The position numbers were made by a program, and so were the translations under genes. From Anaerocolumna cellulosilytica (GTDB lineage: Bacteria; Bacillota; Clostridia; Lachnospirales; Lachnospiraceae), in assembly GCF_014218335.1 (NCBI RefSeq), contig NZ_AP023367.1, forward strand, positions 1,179,501-1,243,500: a DNA stretch of 64,000 nucleotides, given 5' to 3'. The notes beneath the pieces were generated by a model, which was not told where the DNA came from, searched no databases, and saw nothing but the letters and a program-made list of their open reading frames with translations. Positions 1-8,903 of the stretch are shown in pieces. How positions within the stretch are numbered: the stretch's first letter is position 1; each line of letters begins with the position of its first letter.

Positions 1-51
1 CTGGCAGATAAAGGGCCTGGATTATATCAGATGAGTGATGTAATCAGCTAA
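1..51 (+). CDS. C-terminal end of a gene cut by the window, possibly dihydrodipicolinate reductase
   Basis: Seventeen codons are open from the first base and end at a TAA; a terminator hairpin follows after about 45 bases. The last residues read PGLYQMSDVIS. A tail of the form GLY-x-M-x-D-hydrophobic is typical of the end of DapB (4-hydroxy-tetrahydrodipicolinate reductase, lysine/diaminopimelate pathway). The fragment is too short for a firm assignment; the DapB call is pattern memory only. Confidence 0.4.
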   Translation: MADKGPGLYQMSDVIS

Positions 52-93
52 GTTTTAAGTAAAATAAGAATAATTAATATACAAATATGAAAA

Positions 94-127
94 AAGGAGA
101 TTGGTTATAAAGCCAGTCTCCGTTTTG
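94..127 (+). terminator. Rho-independent terminator of the upstream gene
   Basis: A nine-pair stem GGAGATTGG/CCAGTCTCC (one G-T pair) with a seven-base loop is followed by GTTTTG. It ends the partial gene at the left edge and separates it from the reverse pair that follows. Confidence 0.75.
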
Positions 128-181
128 TATTATAGACAATTTTGATGGACATCCTTAGCACTGAGTATTCGTTTTCATAAG

Positions 182-505
182 TTACAGTCGATTGTCGAAA
201 TATCCTAATGCAAATACTTCTATGGCATTGCGCAAACCGACGAATAATAAGCCATAAGTTAGAACACGATTAAACGTAAAGGTTATTTGAATATCATAAA
301 ATAGCGATACCATGTTTCCGGCAAATAATAATAATAGCAAGATATTGTTTGAATGATTCGCCATATTATTAGCTTTGTTTTGTATCAACTGCCAACGTTC
401 ATCGTTTTTGTATTCTATGCTCTTTTTCGCCTTGCACATATAAAGAAAAAGAGTAATACCGGTAGCAGCAATAAGAAAAAATAAAATAATAGTTTGCTCA
501 TTCAT
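182..505 (-). CDS. Small membrane protein paired with an Xre regulator
   Basis: A protein of about 107 residues with hydrophobic stretches near residues 4-22 (after MNEQT), about 50-65 and 75-95, so two or three membrane spans. I chose the ATG at 505, 20 codons inside the longest frame. It overlaps the end of the upstream HTH gene by 8 bases, the usual coupling for this two-gene arrangement, whereas the longer start would lie well inside that gene. The layout, a YozG/Xre-type repressor followed by a DUF2178-like small membrane protein, is common in Firmicutes. Function is unknown; co-regulation with the repressor is inferred. Confidence 0.7.
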   Translation of the reverse strand: MNEQTIILFFLIAATGITLFLYMCKAKKSIEYKNDERWQLIQNKANNMANHSNNILLLLLFAGNMVSLFYDIQITFTFNRVLTYGLLFVGLRNAIEVFALGYFDNRL

Positions 506-710
506 TGTTTTCGCCCTCCTTGTGTTCAAAAACTTCATTGATTGAAACATTAAAAACTTCTGCAATTTTGAAAGCTAACTCTAATGAGGGAGTATATCTA
601 TACTTCTCAATTGATATAACCGCTTGCCGGGAAATACCTGCCCTATCGGCTAATTCAGCTTGTGTCCAATCACGCTCCGCTCTCAAGACCTTAATTCGAT
701 TCATTATCAA
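498..710 (-). CDS. Xre-family helix-turn-helix transcriptional regulator
   Basis: A 70-residue protein that is essentially one HTH_3 domain: RIKVLRAERDWTQAELAD, then GISRQAVISIE (the recognition helix) and a short acidic tail. It resembles the compact YozG/PlcR-like repressors that pair with small membrane proteins. The start is TTG at 710, seven bases after AAGGAGG; an ATG two codons later is possible. It overlaps the downstream membrane-protein gene. Its promoter lies inside a long palindrome, so negative autoregulation is likely. Confidence 0.9.
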   Translation of the reverse strand: MIMNRIKVLRAERDWTQAELADRAGISRQAVISIEKYRYTPSLELAFKIAEVFNVSINEVFEHKEGENNE

Positions 711-726
711 GGTATCACCTCCTTGT

Positions 727-758
727 CAAAATGTAATCTATTGATTACATTTTGTCAA
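727..758 (-). promoter_or_regulatory. Promoter embedded in a palindromic operator for the Xre gene
   Basis: On the minus strand TTGACA (plus 753-758) and TACATT (plus 730-735) are 17 bases apart. A near-perfect palindrome, CAAAATGTAATC-TATT-GATTACATTTTG (727-754), covers the spacer and the -10. A dimeric HTH protein bound here would block the polymerase; autorepression is inferred from position. Confidence 0.75.
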
Positions 759-1089
759 TAAAGTAGTACTATTTTTTATCCAGTCTGCTTTTTAAATTTT
801 CTGTTAATCGGAATATATACATTCCAATTAAACTGTTTTTTTAAGGTAAAATAGAAACTACATTAAGAAAGCAACTGAAAAAAGAGACTATATGCTATTA
901 GCAATCTACTCTATAAGTAGAAAAAAGACCGTACGAATATAACAAAACCGGAATAATGGTAACAAATGTGAAATATTTGTGAAATTTTTCCCAAATGTGT
1001 ACATTGTTCACAATTTTTTCGCAAACTACATGTAACATATATTTGTTAGGGGCTATTTACGGTCCAATTCTTATAAGGAGGAGAAACGA
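759..1089. other. Intergenic region upstream of the ABC operon
   Basis: About 330 bases with no gene. It is AT-rich with repeated GTGAAAT-like words. TTGTGAA near 976 and TTCACAA near 1008 form a spaced inverted repeat of 7-base arms that could be an operator. TTGTTC near 1005 followed by TAACAT near 1031 is a possible weak promoter. The SD AAGGAGGAG lies just before the TTG start at 1090. Confidence 0.45.
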
Positions 1090-2181
1090 TTGATAGAAGT
1101 TAAAAATCTAACGAAAAAGTATGGGGAGCATCTGGCAGTTGATAATTTAAGCTTTACGGTTGATAAGGGTCAGATTCTGGGTTTTTTGGGGCCGAATGGA
1201 GCTGGGAAATCAACGACTATGAACATTTTAACCGGTTACATATCTGCCACTGACGGAACCGTGCTGATTGATGGGCACGATATCTTTGAAGAACCAGAGG
1301 AGGCAAAAAAAAGTATTGGCTATTTGCCGGAAATACCACCGCTCTATCAGGATATGACGGTCAGAGAGTATTTGAATTTTGTTGCTGATATTAAACAGGT
1401 GAAAAAATCTGAAAAGGCAACTATGTTAACCCAAATCATGGGAATGACAAAAATAGCAGATGTTTCAGAACGCCTGATAAAACAACTCTCAAAAGGCTAT
1501 AAGCAAAGGGTGGGATTAGCACAGTCAATTGTAGGGTTTCCAGATGTTTTAATACTCGATGAGCCAACCGTAGGTCTTGATCCCATGCAAATTATTGAAA
1601 TCAGGGATTTAATCAAAGAATTAAGCAAAAAACATACAATTATTCTAAGTTCCCACATCTTATCGGAAATCAGTGCCATCTGTGACAGGGTAATGATTAT
1701 CAATAAAGGACGACTTCTTGTAAGTGACACTCCAGATAATTTATCAAAGCATATTGGCGGCTCCAATGGCCTGCATCTTAAAGTAAAAGGTGAAAAAGAC
1801 GTTATAAAGAAAGCATTAGGAAATATAGATGATATTGCAAAGATAGATTTTGATAGTTCAGAAGCAGATGGCTTTGTCAAATTTACGGCTTATTCAGCAG
1901 AAGATAAGGATATCAGAGAAAAGGTATTTTATGCTTTAAGTGACGCAAGATGCCCGATTATGGATATGAAATCCACCAGTATGTCTCTGGAGGATATCTT
2001 CCTTGAAGTAACCAAAACAGAACCGGAGGCAAAGACTGCAAAAAATCCAGTATTTAAGAAAAGACAAAAAGTCATAAATCAAAATAACGTAGAACAAAAA
2101 ATGGATAATGAAACTGTTAAAATACCTGTAGTACAGGAAATGGAGCAAAGGGAGGAAAAACAAGATGCTGGCAATTTATAA
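1090..2181 (+). CDS. ABC transporter ATP-binding protein, GldA-like
   Basis: ATPase of an export-type ABC system. Walker A GPNGAGKST is at residues 34-42, the signature LSKGYKQR follows, and Walker B is VLILDEPTVGLDP with a SSH switch downstream. After about residue 220 comes a DUF4162-like C-terminal domain, then a charged tail of about 50 residues beyond the usual family length. The start is TTG with SD AAGGAGGAG. It overlaps the permease gene by 17 bases and opens a four-gene operon. Homologous sets (ATPase, GldF-like permease, GldG-like protein, DUF4340) are widespread; their substrate is unknown. Confidence 0.93.
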   Translation: MIEVKNLTKKYGEHLAVDNLSFTVDKGQILGFLGPNGAGKSTTMNILTGYISATDGTVLIDGHDIFEEPEEAKKSIGYLPEIPPLYQDMTVREYLNFVADIKQVKKSEKATMLTQIMGMTKIADVSERLIKQLSKGYKQRVGLAQSIVGFPDVLILDEPTVGLDPMQIIEIRDLIKELSKKHTIILSSHILSEISAICDRVMIINKGRLLVSDTPDNLSKHIGGSNGLHLKVKGEKDVIKKALGNIDDIAKIDFDSSEADGFVKFTAYSAEDKDIREKVFYALSDARCPIMDMKSTSMSLEDIFLEVTKTEPEAKTAKNPVFKKRQKVINQNNVEQKMDNETVKIPVVQEMEQREEKQDAGNL

Positions 2182-3028
2182 AAAAGAGCTGAAATCCTAT
2201 TTTACTTCGATGATGGGATATGTATTTATTGCATTTTTTCTGGTGATTGTTGGTATTTATTTTGTGGTCTATAACATGTTTAGTTTATATGCCAACTTTG
2301 AATATGTATTATCCAGTGTATCCTTTATATTTATTTTATTAATTCCTATCTTAACTATGCGGCTTATGGCTGAAGAAAAGAAGCAAAAGACAGACCAACT
2401 GTTATTTACAGCACCCTTGCCGGTTGGAAAAATTATTGCCGGTAAATTTTTTGCAGTAGCAACTGTATTTATAGTGGCTATGGGGATTATCAGCTTGTAT
2501 CCGCTTATCTTACTCCAATTTGGAGCAGTACCTTTAAAAGCAGCTTATGCCTCTATACTTGGGTTTACTCTCCTTGGGGGAGCGTATATTGCTATCGGTT
2601 TATTTATATCTGCTTTGACAGAAAGTCAGGTCGTTGCTGCCGTTATATCCTTTGTTGTTATTCTGGTTACAGCCTTAATGGATGGTCTGGTGAATTATCT
2701 GCCTACAGATAACCGTTCTGCTTGGTTAATTTTTTCATGTATTGTATTGCTCCTTGGCTGGGTGCTCCATTCCATGATGCATAACCTTACCATAACAGTA
2801 AGTTGTGTGCTGTTTGCAGAAATAGCACTTACTTTGGTTTATGCTATAAAGCCGGTATTATTTGATGGTTTGGTAACCAGAGTATTTAATTGGTTTTCTG
2901 TTATTGCTAGATTTGATAACTTTAATCAGGGTATCTTGAATCTGTCATCCGTAATTTACTATAGTAGTGTTATGTTTTTATTTTTGTTTCTTACCGTTCA
3001 GGCAATCAAGAAACGCCGATGGAGCTAA
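2165..3028 (+). CDS. ABC transporter permease, GldF-like (ABC-2 family)
   Basis: A 287-residue integral membrane protein with about six hydrophobic helices and no ATPase motif. The N-terminus (YKKELKSYFTSMMGYVF) has the amphipathic start of ABC-2 permeases, followed by the RLMAEEKKQKTDQLLFTAP region characteristic of GldF/NosY-type permeases. It begins inside the ATPase gene, consistent with translational coupling, and presumably forms the channel with that ATPase. Confidence 0.9.
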   Translation: MLAIYKKELKSYFTSMMGYVFIAFFLVIVGIYFVVYNMFSLYANFEYVLSSVSFIFILLIPILTMRLMAEEKKQKTDQLLFTAPLPVGKIIAGKFFAVATVFIVAMGIISLYPLILLQFGAVPLKAAYASILGFTLLGGAYIAIGLFISALTESQVVAAVISFVVILVTALMDGLVNYLPTDNRSAWLIFSCIVLLLGWVLHSMMHNLTITVSCVLFAEIALTLVYAIKPVLFDGLVTRVFNWFSVIARFDNFNQGILNLSSVIYYSSVMFLFLFLTVQAIKKRRWS

Positions 3029-3045
3029 AGGAGGGAGATGAGAAA

Positions 3046-4599
3046 ATGAGTAATCAGCAAAATGAAGATAACAAAAAAGATAAAAATGAAATTATCGAAG
3101 GGCAGTCTTTACTGCAACCAGAGGAGATAAATGCAGAAGCAGAGAACAATAAAAAGAATAGCTCGAAGAATATGATAAGCGGCGTAAAAGCCTCCTTCCG
3201 CTCGAAAAAATTTAAAGGTGGAGCCTATGCTACGGCTGTATCTGCAATTGTGATTGTTATGGTACTTATAGTAAATATAATTGTAACGGAATTAGGGTTT
3301 AAGATTGATGTCAGTGGTGAAGGTATGTATACCTTAACTGATGTAACAAAGGATTATGTATCTAATATAAAAGATGACATAACCATTTATTACATGGCGC
3401 AGTCAGGTGGAGAAGATAGTACATATACAGAAATTATTGAAAAATATCCAACTCTTACTAGCCACATAAAGCTGGAGTATAAAGATCCGGTGTTGTATCC
3501 CAATTTTGCAAAACAGTATGTAGAAGATGAGGTAACAGACAACAGTGTTATAGTTGTAAATAACAGCAACGGCAGAGCCAAGTTTGTAAGCAGCAGTGAC
3601 ATGCTGGTGTCAGAGATTGATTATAATTCGTATCAGTCCTATGTAACCGGGATTGATGTGGAGGGGCAAATTACTTCGGCCATTCAATACGTAACGACCG
3701 AAGATTTACCTATTATGTATACAATTGAAGGACACGGTGAAACACCTATCAGTAGCACCCTAGCTTCTTCACTGGCTAAAATGAATGTAACCACTAAGTC
3801 TCTGGCTACCTTAACAGCAAAAACCATACCTGAGGATTGTTCCATTTTGTTAATTAATGCACCTCAGTCAGATTTTTCTACGGAAGAAGCTACCATGATT
3901 AAAAGTTATCTGGAGGCCGGAGGAAATGCCATGATTTTTGCGAATTACGGAGATTATGGTTTGACCAATTTTAATAGTTTACTTGCCTATTATGGCATTG
4001 GTCTGGTGGAGGGTGTTGTTTTAGAGGGCAGTCAGGGATATTATATGGGGCAATACATTAATAATCTGGTGCCTAACATAGAGACTCATGATATAACCTC
4101 CTCGTTAAATACAGCACAGACTGCGGTTGTAGTTCCGTTAGCAAGCGGAATCCAGGTTCTAAATACAGCTAGAAGCACCATTACCGCAGAGCCTTTGCTT
4201 GTAACATCTGATACTGCATATTCCAAAGTGAATGTACAGTCAGATACTGTAGAAAAAGAAGAGGGGGATATTGACGGACCTTTTCAATTGGGAGTAGCTG
4301 TTAAGGAAACCTACGGTGAGGTGGAAACCAAGCTTGTAGTATATGGTTCTCCCTTATTAATTGACGAGAGTATGGTAACTTATTCTTCAATAGGAAACCT
4401 GGATTTATTTCTAAACTCTGTGAATTATTTATCGAATCAGCAGGATACCTTAGCAGTACGTACCAGAAGTCTTGCACAGGAATATTTAACAATGAATGCA
4501 GCACAGGTTAACTTCTGGGCTGTGTTGGTGGTAATCGTTATTCCTGCATTTGTATTAGGGTTTGGAGGATTTATCTGTATCAGAAGGAGGCGTAAATGA
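3046..4599 (+). CDS. GldG-like ABC transporter auxiliary protein
   Basis: A protein of about 517 residues: a charged cytoplasmic N-terminal segment, one transmembrane helix at about residues 65-90, a large extracellular domain of the ABC_transp_aux/GldG type, and a C-terminal helix (FWAVLVVIVIPAFVLGFGGF) ending in RRRRK. I place the start at ATG 3046 because AAAGGAGGG lies ten bases upstream; an earlier in-frame ATG at 3019 overlaps the permease and has no SD. The extracellular domain probably works with the DUF4340 protein encoded next. Precise role unknown. Confidence 0.88.
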   Translation: MSNQQNEDNKKDKNEIIEGQSLLQPEEINAEAENNKKNSSKNMISGVKASFRSKKFKGGAYATAVSAIVIVMVLIVNIIVTELGFKIDVSGEGMYTLTDVTKDYVSNIKDDITIYYMAQSGGEDSTYTEIIEKYPTLTSHIKLEYKDPVLYPNFAKQYVEDEVTDNSVIVVNNSNGRAKFVSSSDMLVSEIDYNSYQSYVTGIDVEGQITSAIQYVTTEDLPIMYTIEGHGETPISSTLASSLAKMNVTTKSLATLTAKTIPEDCSILLINAPQSDFSTEEATMIKSYLEAGGNAMIFANYGDYGLTNFNSLLAYYGIGLVEGVVLEGSQGYYMGQYINNLVPNIETHDITSSLNTAQTAVVVPLASGIQVLNTARSTITAEPLLVTSDTAYSKVNVQSDTVEKEEGDIDGPFQLGVAVKETYGEVETKLVVYGSPLLIDESMVTYSSIGNLDLFLNSVNYLSNQQDTLAVRTRSLAQEYLTMNAAQVNFWAVLVVIVIPAFVLGFGGFICIRRRRK

Positions 4600-6152
4600 T
4601 GGCAGGCGGTAAGAAGAAAAGCAAAAACCTGCTTCTGCTCTTGATAGGAATGGTGCTACTGATAGGAGTATATCTCTTATTGGTGCAATATAATAAGAAG
4701 GAGCAGTCAGAAGCTGAGATAGCAGATGAATCAACAAACTCAATTCTTACCTTGGAAGCAGATCGGATTGATACGATCTATTTTAAAAACAGCTCAGGTG
4801 AGATGACTATAAAAAAGGGGGCAGATGGAGTCTGGAAATATACAGAAGACGAAACTTTTCCCGTAAGGCAGACCAATGCAGAAAACATGAAAAATGCCCT
4901 GACGAACATTACCTCAAGCAGAACAATAACAGAGGATACAAAAGAGCTTGCAGCCTATGGTCTCAATAGCCCGTCTATACAGATAACCGTTACTACAAAG
5001 GACGGGGAAGCTACAAATATCTCCCTTGGTACAGAAGTACCCATAGCAGGAGGTCATTATGCTAGATTAAATGATGGGAATGAAGTATATATTGTTACTA
5101 CTGCATTTTATAATTATTTTAATTACAACTTAACTCAGATGACAGAGGTTGAAACCATACCCTCTATAACAGCAGAAAATATTACCCATCTGGCAGTGGA
5201 AAGTAAGGATAAGCAGCCATTTGAAGTAGTCTATGACTCTGAAAAATCCTCTGATTTATCGGGCTTTACAAAATGGACGATGGTAAAACCTTACGCTGCC
5301 AAAATACCGGCTGACACAGATGCACTTACTACATTATTCGGTAATTATACTGGACTTTCTTTTCTGGCCTGTGTAGATTACAAAGGGGAAGATTTAAGCA
5401 AATATGGTCTTGATAAGCCTTATGGTATGTTTTCTGTGAATTATTATGATGAGGTTACAGAAGAAGCTTTAGAAGAACCAGACAAGGATGTTCCTAGTAC
5501 TGATGAAAAGTCTGAGAAGAATACCCAGACAGACAATACAAAAGCTGAACAAGAAACGAAAAAGGTGTATTATAGTTATGAATTATGTATCGGGAATCAG
5601 GATGAAGCAGGGAACTATTATGCAAAATCAAAAGATTCTAATGCAGTGCATACAATTAGTGCCGATACGGTAGAGAAGTTATTAGAGATTGATGCTTACA
5701 GTAATAGTTATCATTATATTAACTTAATAAATATAGAGGCAGTAAATCAGGTTACTATTCATACGGGTGGTAATAACTATGTGTTAGCAATAGAAAAAAC
5801 AAAGGAATCAAAAGATGGTACAGAGTCTGAGGTGTTAAAATATTATTATAATGGTAAAGAAGCAGAAGAAACCAGTTTTAAGGAATTATACCAGGCTATA
5901 ATAGCTCCTGTGACCGATCGGGAAATTCCAAGTACCGATGCAGGCAGCAATGCGGATGATAAGACTGCAGTTATGAGTGTAACCTATCAGCTGACTACTA
6001 GAAAAGAACCTTTGGTTATCCAGTATAAACCTTATGATGATAGCTTTTATAGAGTGAATTCTGACGGTGTTGAATACTTCTTAACCGATGCAAGGATAAT
6101 TAATGAATTGGCGGTGAAGTTAAAAGAATTCAAACCCCAGACGCAAAAATAA
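4596..6152 (+). CDS. DUF4340 domain-containing membrane-anchored protein
   Basis: A 518-residue protein with an N-terminal signal anchor (LLLLLIGMVLLIGVYLLLVQY), then repeated beta-rich units typical of DUF4340 (LEADRIDTIYFKNSSGEMTI, YGLNSPSIQITV, then a related YGLDKPYGMFSV unit). An acidic, low-complexity insertion lies at about residues 285-320. The start overlaps the stop of the GldG-like gene (ATGA). It is the last gene of the operon and is followed by a strong terminator. DUF4340 proteins commonly accompany GldG-like ABC sets; biochemical role unknown. Confidence 0.88.
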   Translation: MMAGGKKKSKNLLLLLIGMVLLIGVYLLLVQYNKKEQSEAEIADESTNSILTLEADRIDTIYFKNSSGEMTIKKGADGVWKYTEDETFPVRQTNAENMKNALTNITSSRTITEDTKELAAYGLNSPSIQITVTTKDGEATNISLGTEVPIAGGHYARLNDGNEVYIVTTAFYNYFNYNLTQMTEVETIPSITAENITHLAVESKDKQPFEVVYDSEKSSDLSGFTKWTMVKPYAAKIPADTDALTTLFGNYTGLSFLACVDYKGEDLSKYGLDKPYGMFSVNYYDEVTEEALEEPDKDVPSTDEKSEKNTQTDNTKAEQETKKVYYSYELCIGNQDEAGNYYAKSKDSNAVHTISADTVEKLLEIDAYSNSYHYINLINIEAVNQVTIHTGGNNYVLAIEKTKESKDGTESEVLKYYYNGKEAEETSFKELYQAIIAPVTDREIPSTDAGSNADDKTAVMSVTYQLTTRKEPLVIQYKPYDDSFYRVNSDGVEYFLTDARIINELAVKLKEFKPQTQK

Positions 6153-6184
6153 AACTTTTGGAATAGAAAATACATGAAACTTCT

Positions 6185-6242
6185 AGGGTTTTCCGGTTAT
6201 ACATCAAGATTGATGCAGGAAAACCCTGGAGTTTTTTTTTTT
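6185..6242 (+). terminator. Terminator of the Gld-like ABC operon
   Basis: AGGGTTTTCC and GGAAAACCCT form a ten-pair stem with a loop of about 23 bases, followed by a run of more than ten T. Confidence 0.9.
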
Positions 6243-6319
6243 TATATTGAAAAGGTTTAATGACTGCTTTTGATATATGAAACTTTAGTACTAATTCGTA
6301 AAAAATGCCCTATATTTTG

Positions 6320-6350
6320 TTGACATAATCTTTTTATGACTGTATATAAT
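6320..6350 (+). promoter_or_regulatory. Promoter of the SpoIID-like gene
   Basis: TTGACA at 6320-6325 with TATATA (17-base spacer) or TATAAT (19-base spacer) ending at 6350. Transcription from here would give a leader of about 170 bases that contains the structured element at 6440-6530. Confidence 0.6.
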
Positions 6351-6439
6351 GTAATACAAGCATTATAGCAGAGGTGTAAAGACAGATAGCTTCTGTATGG
6401 ATGTAAAAGGCCTGCTTGTGAGCTCAGAAAAAGTAAGCG

Positions 6440-6530
6440 GGAAAGGGTGCCAGAACAGAATGGCCTGAACAGGCGCTTAATGGCGGTAACACCTTTAAAG
6501 ACAAGTGTGTTACATAAAGGTATTATTATG
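6440..6530 (+). promoter_or_regulatory. Structured leader element, copy A (shared with three other genes)
   Basis: The 5' box GAAAGGG (6441-6447) precedes stem 1, TGCCA (6448-6452) with TGGCG (6481-6485), which holds an inner hairpin GCCT/AGGC. One spacer base separates it from stem 2, TAACAC (6487-6492) with GTGTTA (6507-6512). Stem 2 has a mismatch, three inner pairs TTT/AAG and a six-base loop. The start codon at 6528 lies 15 bases beyond stem 2. Same geometry as the copies at 20.03, 30.91 and 34.45 kb. No match to a riboswitch family I can recall. Confidence 0.7.
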
Positions 6531-8903
6531 AAGAAAAAATTATGGCTGATGGGAATTTGTATCATTATACTATCCCTTATATTCATAGGAAATATATACA
6601 AGCAGATAACGGGAGACGGGAACGGGAAAAGTGATGATTATATCTACCGGGAAGAAACAATGTTAACGGTAGAAGAAGCGGAAGGCTTGCTAAAATATTT
6701 GGGAATTGGCCAGGGAGAATTAAAGTTTGAAAAAGGAGAAGAATATCTGACTTTTTTACAGGGGAAAAAGGGATTAGACCTTCTTGCTAATAAATATAAA
6801 TTCGATGTTGAAGCAGTTAAGAGTAAATTATCCTTTGACTTTTCAACAGTGCCAGAGAATAAGATAATGCTTATAGAAGAATTTATGAATTTATATGAAG
6901 GTGTAATAAAGGCATTGCCTGAGAATGAAAAGGTTGTAGAGCTAAAAGAGCTATATGTATTAGGAATAAATGAGTCAGAACAGGAAGAAAGGCTGCCTCT
7001 GCTAATAACAGACCAGGGAGTGTTTAGCTATTTAACTCTATATGGTGATAAAAAGGTTGCAAAGGATTTTAAATCCTACGTAGATAGTAAGCTAGAGGTC
7101 TTTATAAAAGGGAGTGAAATCCTGTACATAAAAGGAGTACTTAATGAGACAACCACCCTTCATAATGTCTTTATAACCAATGGTTCTGACAGCACTGTAT
7201 CTGTTTTTTTAAACGGGATAGAAAGGGATTTCGAAACAAAATATAAGCTGTCCCAAAACATTGAAGAGGTAGTGGCAGATATTGTAATTCAGGATAAAAG
7301 GATTATCAAGGTTAGTCTGAAACCGGATACCATCGGAGGAAAAGTACTTGTAGCAAATGAAAAGTATATTGAAATAGAAGGTTATGGCAAGGTAAATTTA
7401 GATAACTATTACAGAATCTACAAAGTATATGGTGATTTATCCATGGAAGTAACGAATGGAATACTGGTAGGTTATAAGGCGACTGACTTTGTAGTAGCAG
7501 ATGGAAAGATTGTGGCAGCTTTAATTAAAGAGCCGATAACAGCTGAAAATATCCGGGTTTTAATCAAAACAGATAACTTTAAAAGTCTGTTCCATGAAAA
7601 GGTTCAATTTACATCGGATAAGCCTTTTACCATTACTGCCGGAGATACAACCAAAAGCTACAAGGCAGGAGAAAAAATAACAATCAAGCCAACCAATAAA
7701 CTGTTAAAGAAGGGGCGGCTTCGAATTGAAAGCAGTTCAGAAAATGCAAAATTTCAAGTACTGTCCGTAGCCAGATCCGATAATACACCGGCGTATCGTG
7801 GGGTACTAGAGATTGCACTGGAAGACGAAGGGCTGACATTGATTAATGAATTATCGATTGAAGAGTATCTGTATGCGGTCATTCCAAGCGAGATGCCGAC
7901 TTACTATGGTTTAGAGCCCTTAAAAGTACAGGCAATCTGTGCTAGAAGTTATGCTTATAACCAATTACTGGCCAATAGTTACAGCCGGTATGGTGCCCAT
8001 GTTGATGACAGTGTAAGTTATCAGGTTTACAATAATATACCAGAGAATGAGGACAGTATTTTGGCTGTTAAGGATACCTTTGGTAAAGTCATGCGCTATG
8101 AGAATCAGGTGATAACAGCTTATTATTTTTCCACCTCCTATGGTCACACGGCTTCTATAAAAGAGGTTTGGGGTGGAAGTGGGGATATAAATTATCTTAT
8201 AGGAAAGTTACAGACCGTATACAGCGTGAATCATCAGGACTCTTTTAAAACTTCCGATGATGAAACTATGCCGGTTTCAAATAACACTTCGCAGGAAGTG
8301 GACTTATCCACAGATAAGGCTTTTCGCAACTTTTTGAAAAATGATAAAATAAAAACCTACGACAGCGAATTTGCTTGGTATCGCTGGTCGGTTACCATTG
8401 CAAAAGAGGATTTAAAAAAATCTATAGACAAAAGCCTGGCTTCACGGTATCAGGCAAACCCGGCGCTAATTCAGACCTTAACGGGCGGAAGTGTTGATTC
8501 CAAACCTCAGTACGAGAGTAAACCAGTCAATACCATTGGGAATATTGTGGATATAAAGGTTGGAAAAAGAGAAAAGAGCGGTATTCTTTCTGAACTTATA
8601 TTAATTGGCAGTGATTGCACCATAAAAGTCCAGACAGAGTATAATATTAGAACACTTCTTGCACCCCTTTTTGATGATGTCGTTCGTCAGGATGAGAGTA
8701 CAGCTTCCGGATTATCCATGCTGCCAAGTGCATATTTTGTAATGGATAAGAAAAAAGGCAGTATTGTATTTCAAGGCGGTGGGTATGGACACGGAGTTGG
8801 TATGAGCCAGAATGGAGTAAAGGCAATGGCAGATTCCGGTAAAAGTTATGAGGAAATCTTAAAACATTATTATACTGGGGTAGAAATCAGCATTATTTAC
8901 TAG
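6528..8903 (+). CDS. SpoIID/LytB-domain membrane-anchored cell-wall protein
   Basis: About 791 residues. An N-terminal anchor helix (LWLMGICIIILSLIFIGN) is followed by a long beta-rich region without a family I recognise. The last half carries the SpoIID domain: IEEYLYAVIPSEMP, then LKVQAICARSYAYNQL, and near the end GGGYGHGVGMSQNGVKAMA and YEEILKHYYTGV. SpoIID is a lytic transglycosylase acting on peptidoglycan during engulfment. This protein is more than twice its length and lies outside a sporulation operon, so a vegetative wall role is equally possible. I use ATG 6528; the reading frame stays open upstream, through the leader element. Its 3' end overlaps the converging yihY-like gene by 11 bases. 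Confidence 0.88.
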   Translation: MKKKLWLMGICIIILSLIFIGNIYKQITGDGNGKSDDYIYREETMLTVEEAEGLLKYLGIGQGELKFEKGEEYLTFLQGKKGLDLLANKYKFDVEAVKSKLSFDFSTVPENKIMLIEEFMNLYEGVIKALPENEKVVELKELYVLGINESEQEERLPLLITDQGVFSYLTLYGDKKVAKDFKSYVDSKLEVFIKGSEILYIKGVLNETTTLHNVFITNGSDSTVSVFLNGIERDFETKYKLSQNIEEVVADIVIQDKRIIKVSLKPDTIGGKVLVANEKYIEIEGYGKVNLDNYYRIYKVYGDLSMEVTNGILVGYKATDFVVADGKIVAALIKEPITAENIRVLIKTDNFKSLFHEKVQFTSDKPFTITAGDTTKSYKAGEKITIKPTNKLLKKGRLRIESSSENAKFQVLSVARSDNTPAYRGVLEIALEDEGLTLINELSIEEYLYAVIPSEMPTYYGLEPLKVQAICARSYAYNQLLANSYSRYGAHVDDSVSYQVYNNIPENEDSILAVKDTFGKVMRYENQVITAYYFSTSYGHTASIKEVWGGSGDINYLIGKLQTVYSVNHQDSFKTSDDETMPVSNNTSQEVDLSTDKAFRNFLKNDKIKTYDSEFAWYRWSVTIAKEDLKKSIDKSLASRYQANPALIQTLTGGSVDSKPQYESKPVNTIGNIVDIKVGKREKSGILSELILIGSDCTIKVQTEYNIRTLLAPLFDDVVRQDESTASGLSMLPSAYFVMDKKKGSIVFQGGGYGHGVGMSQNGVKAMADSGKSYEEILKHYYTGVEISIIY

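Noticed and set aside
6447-6527. Longer SpoIID-like start at GTG 6447
   Set aside because: It would place the leader element inside the coding region and put a polar stretch in front of the signal anchor.
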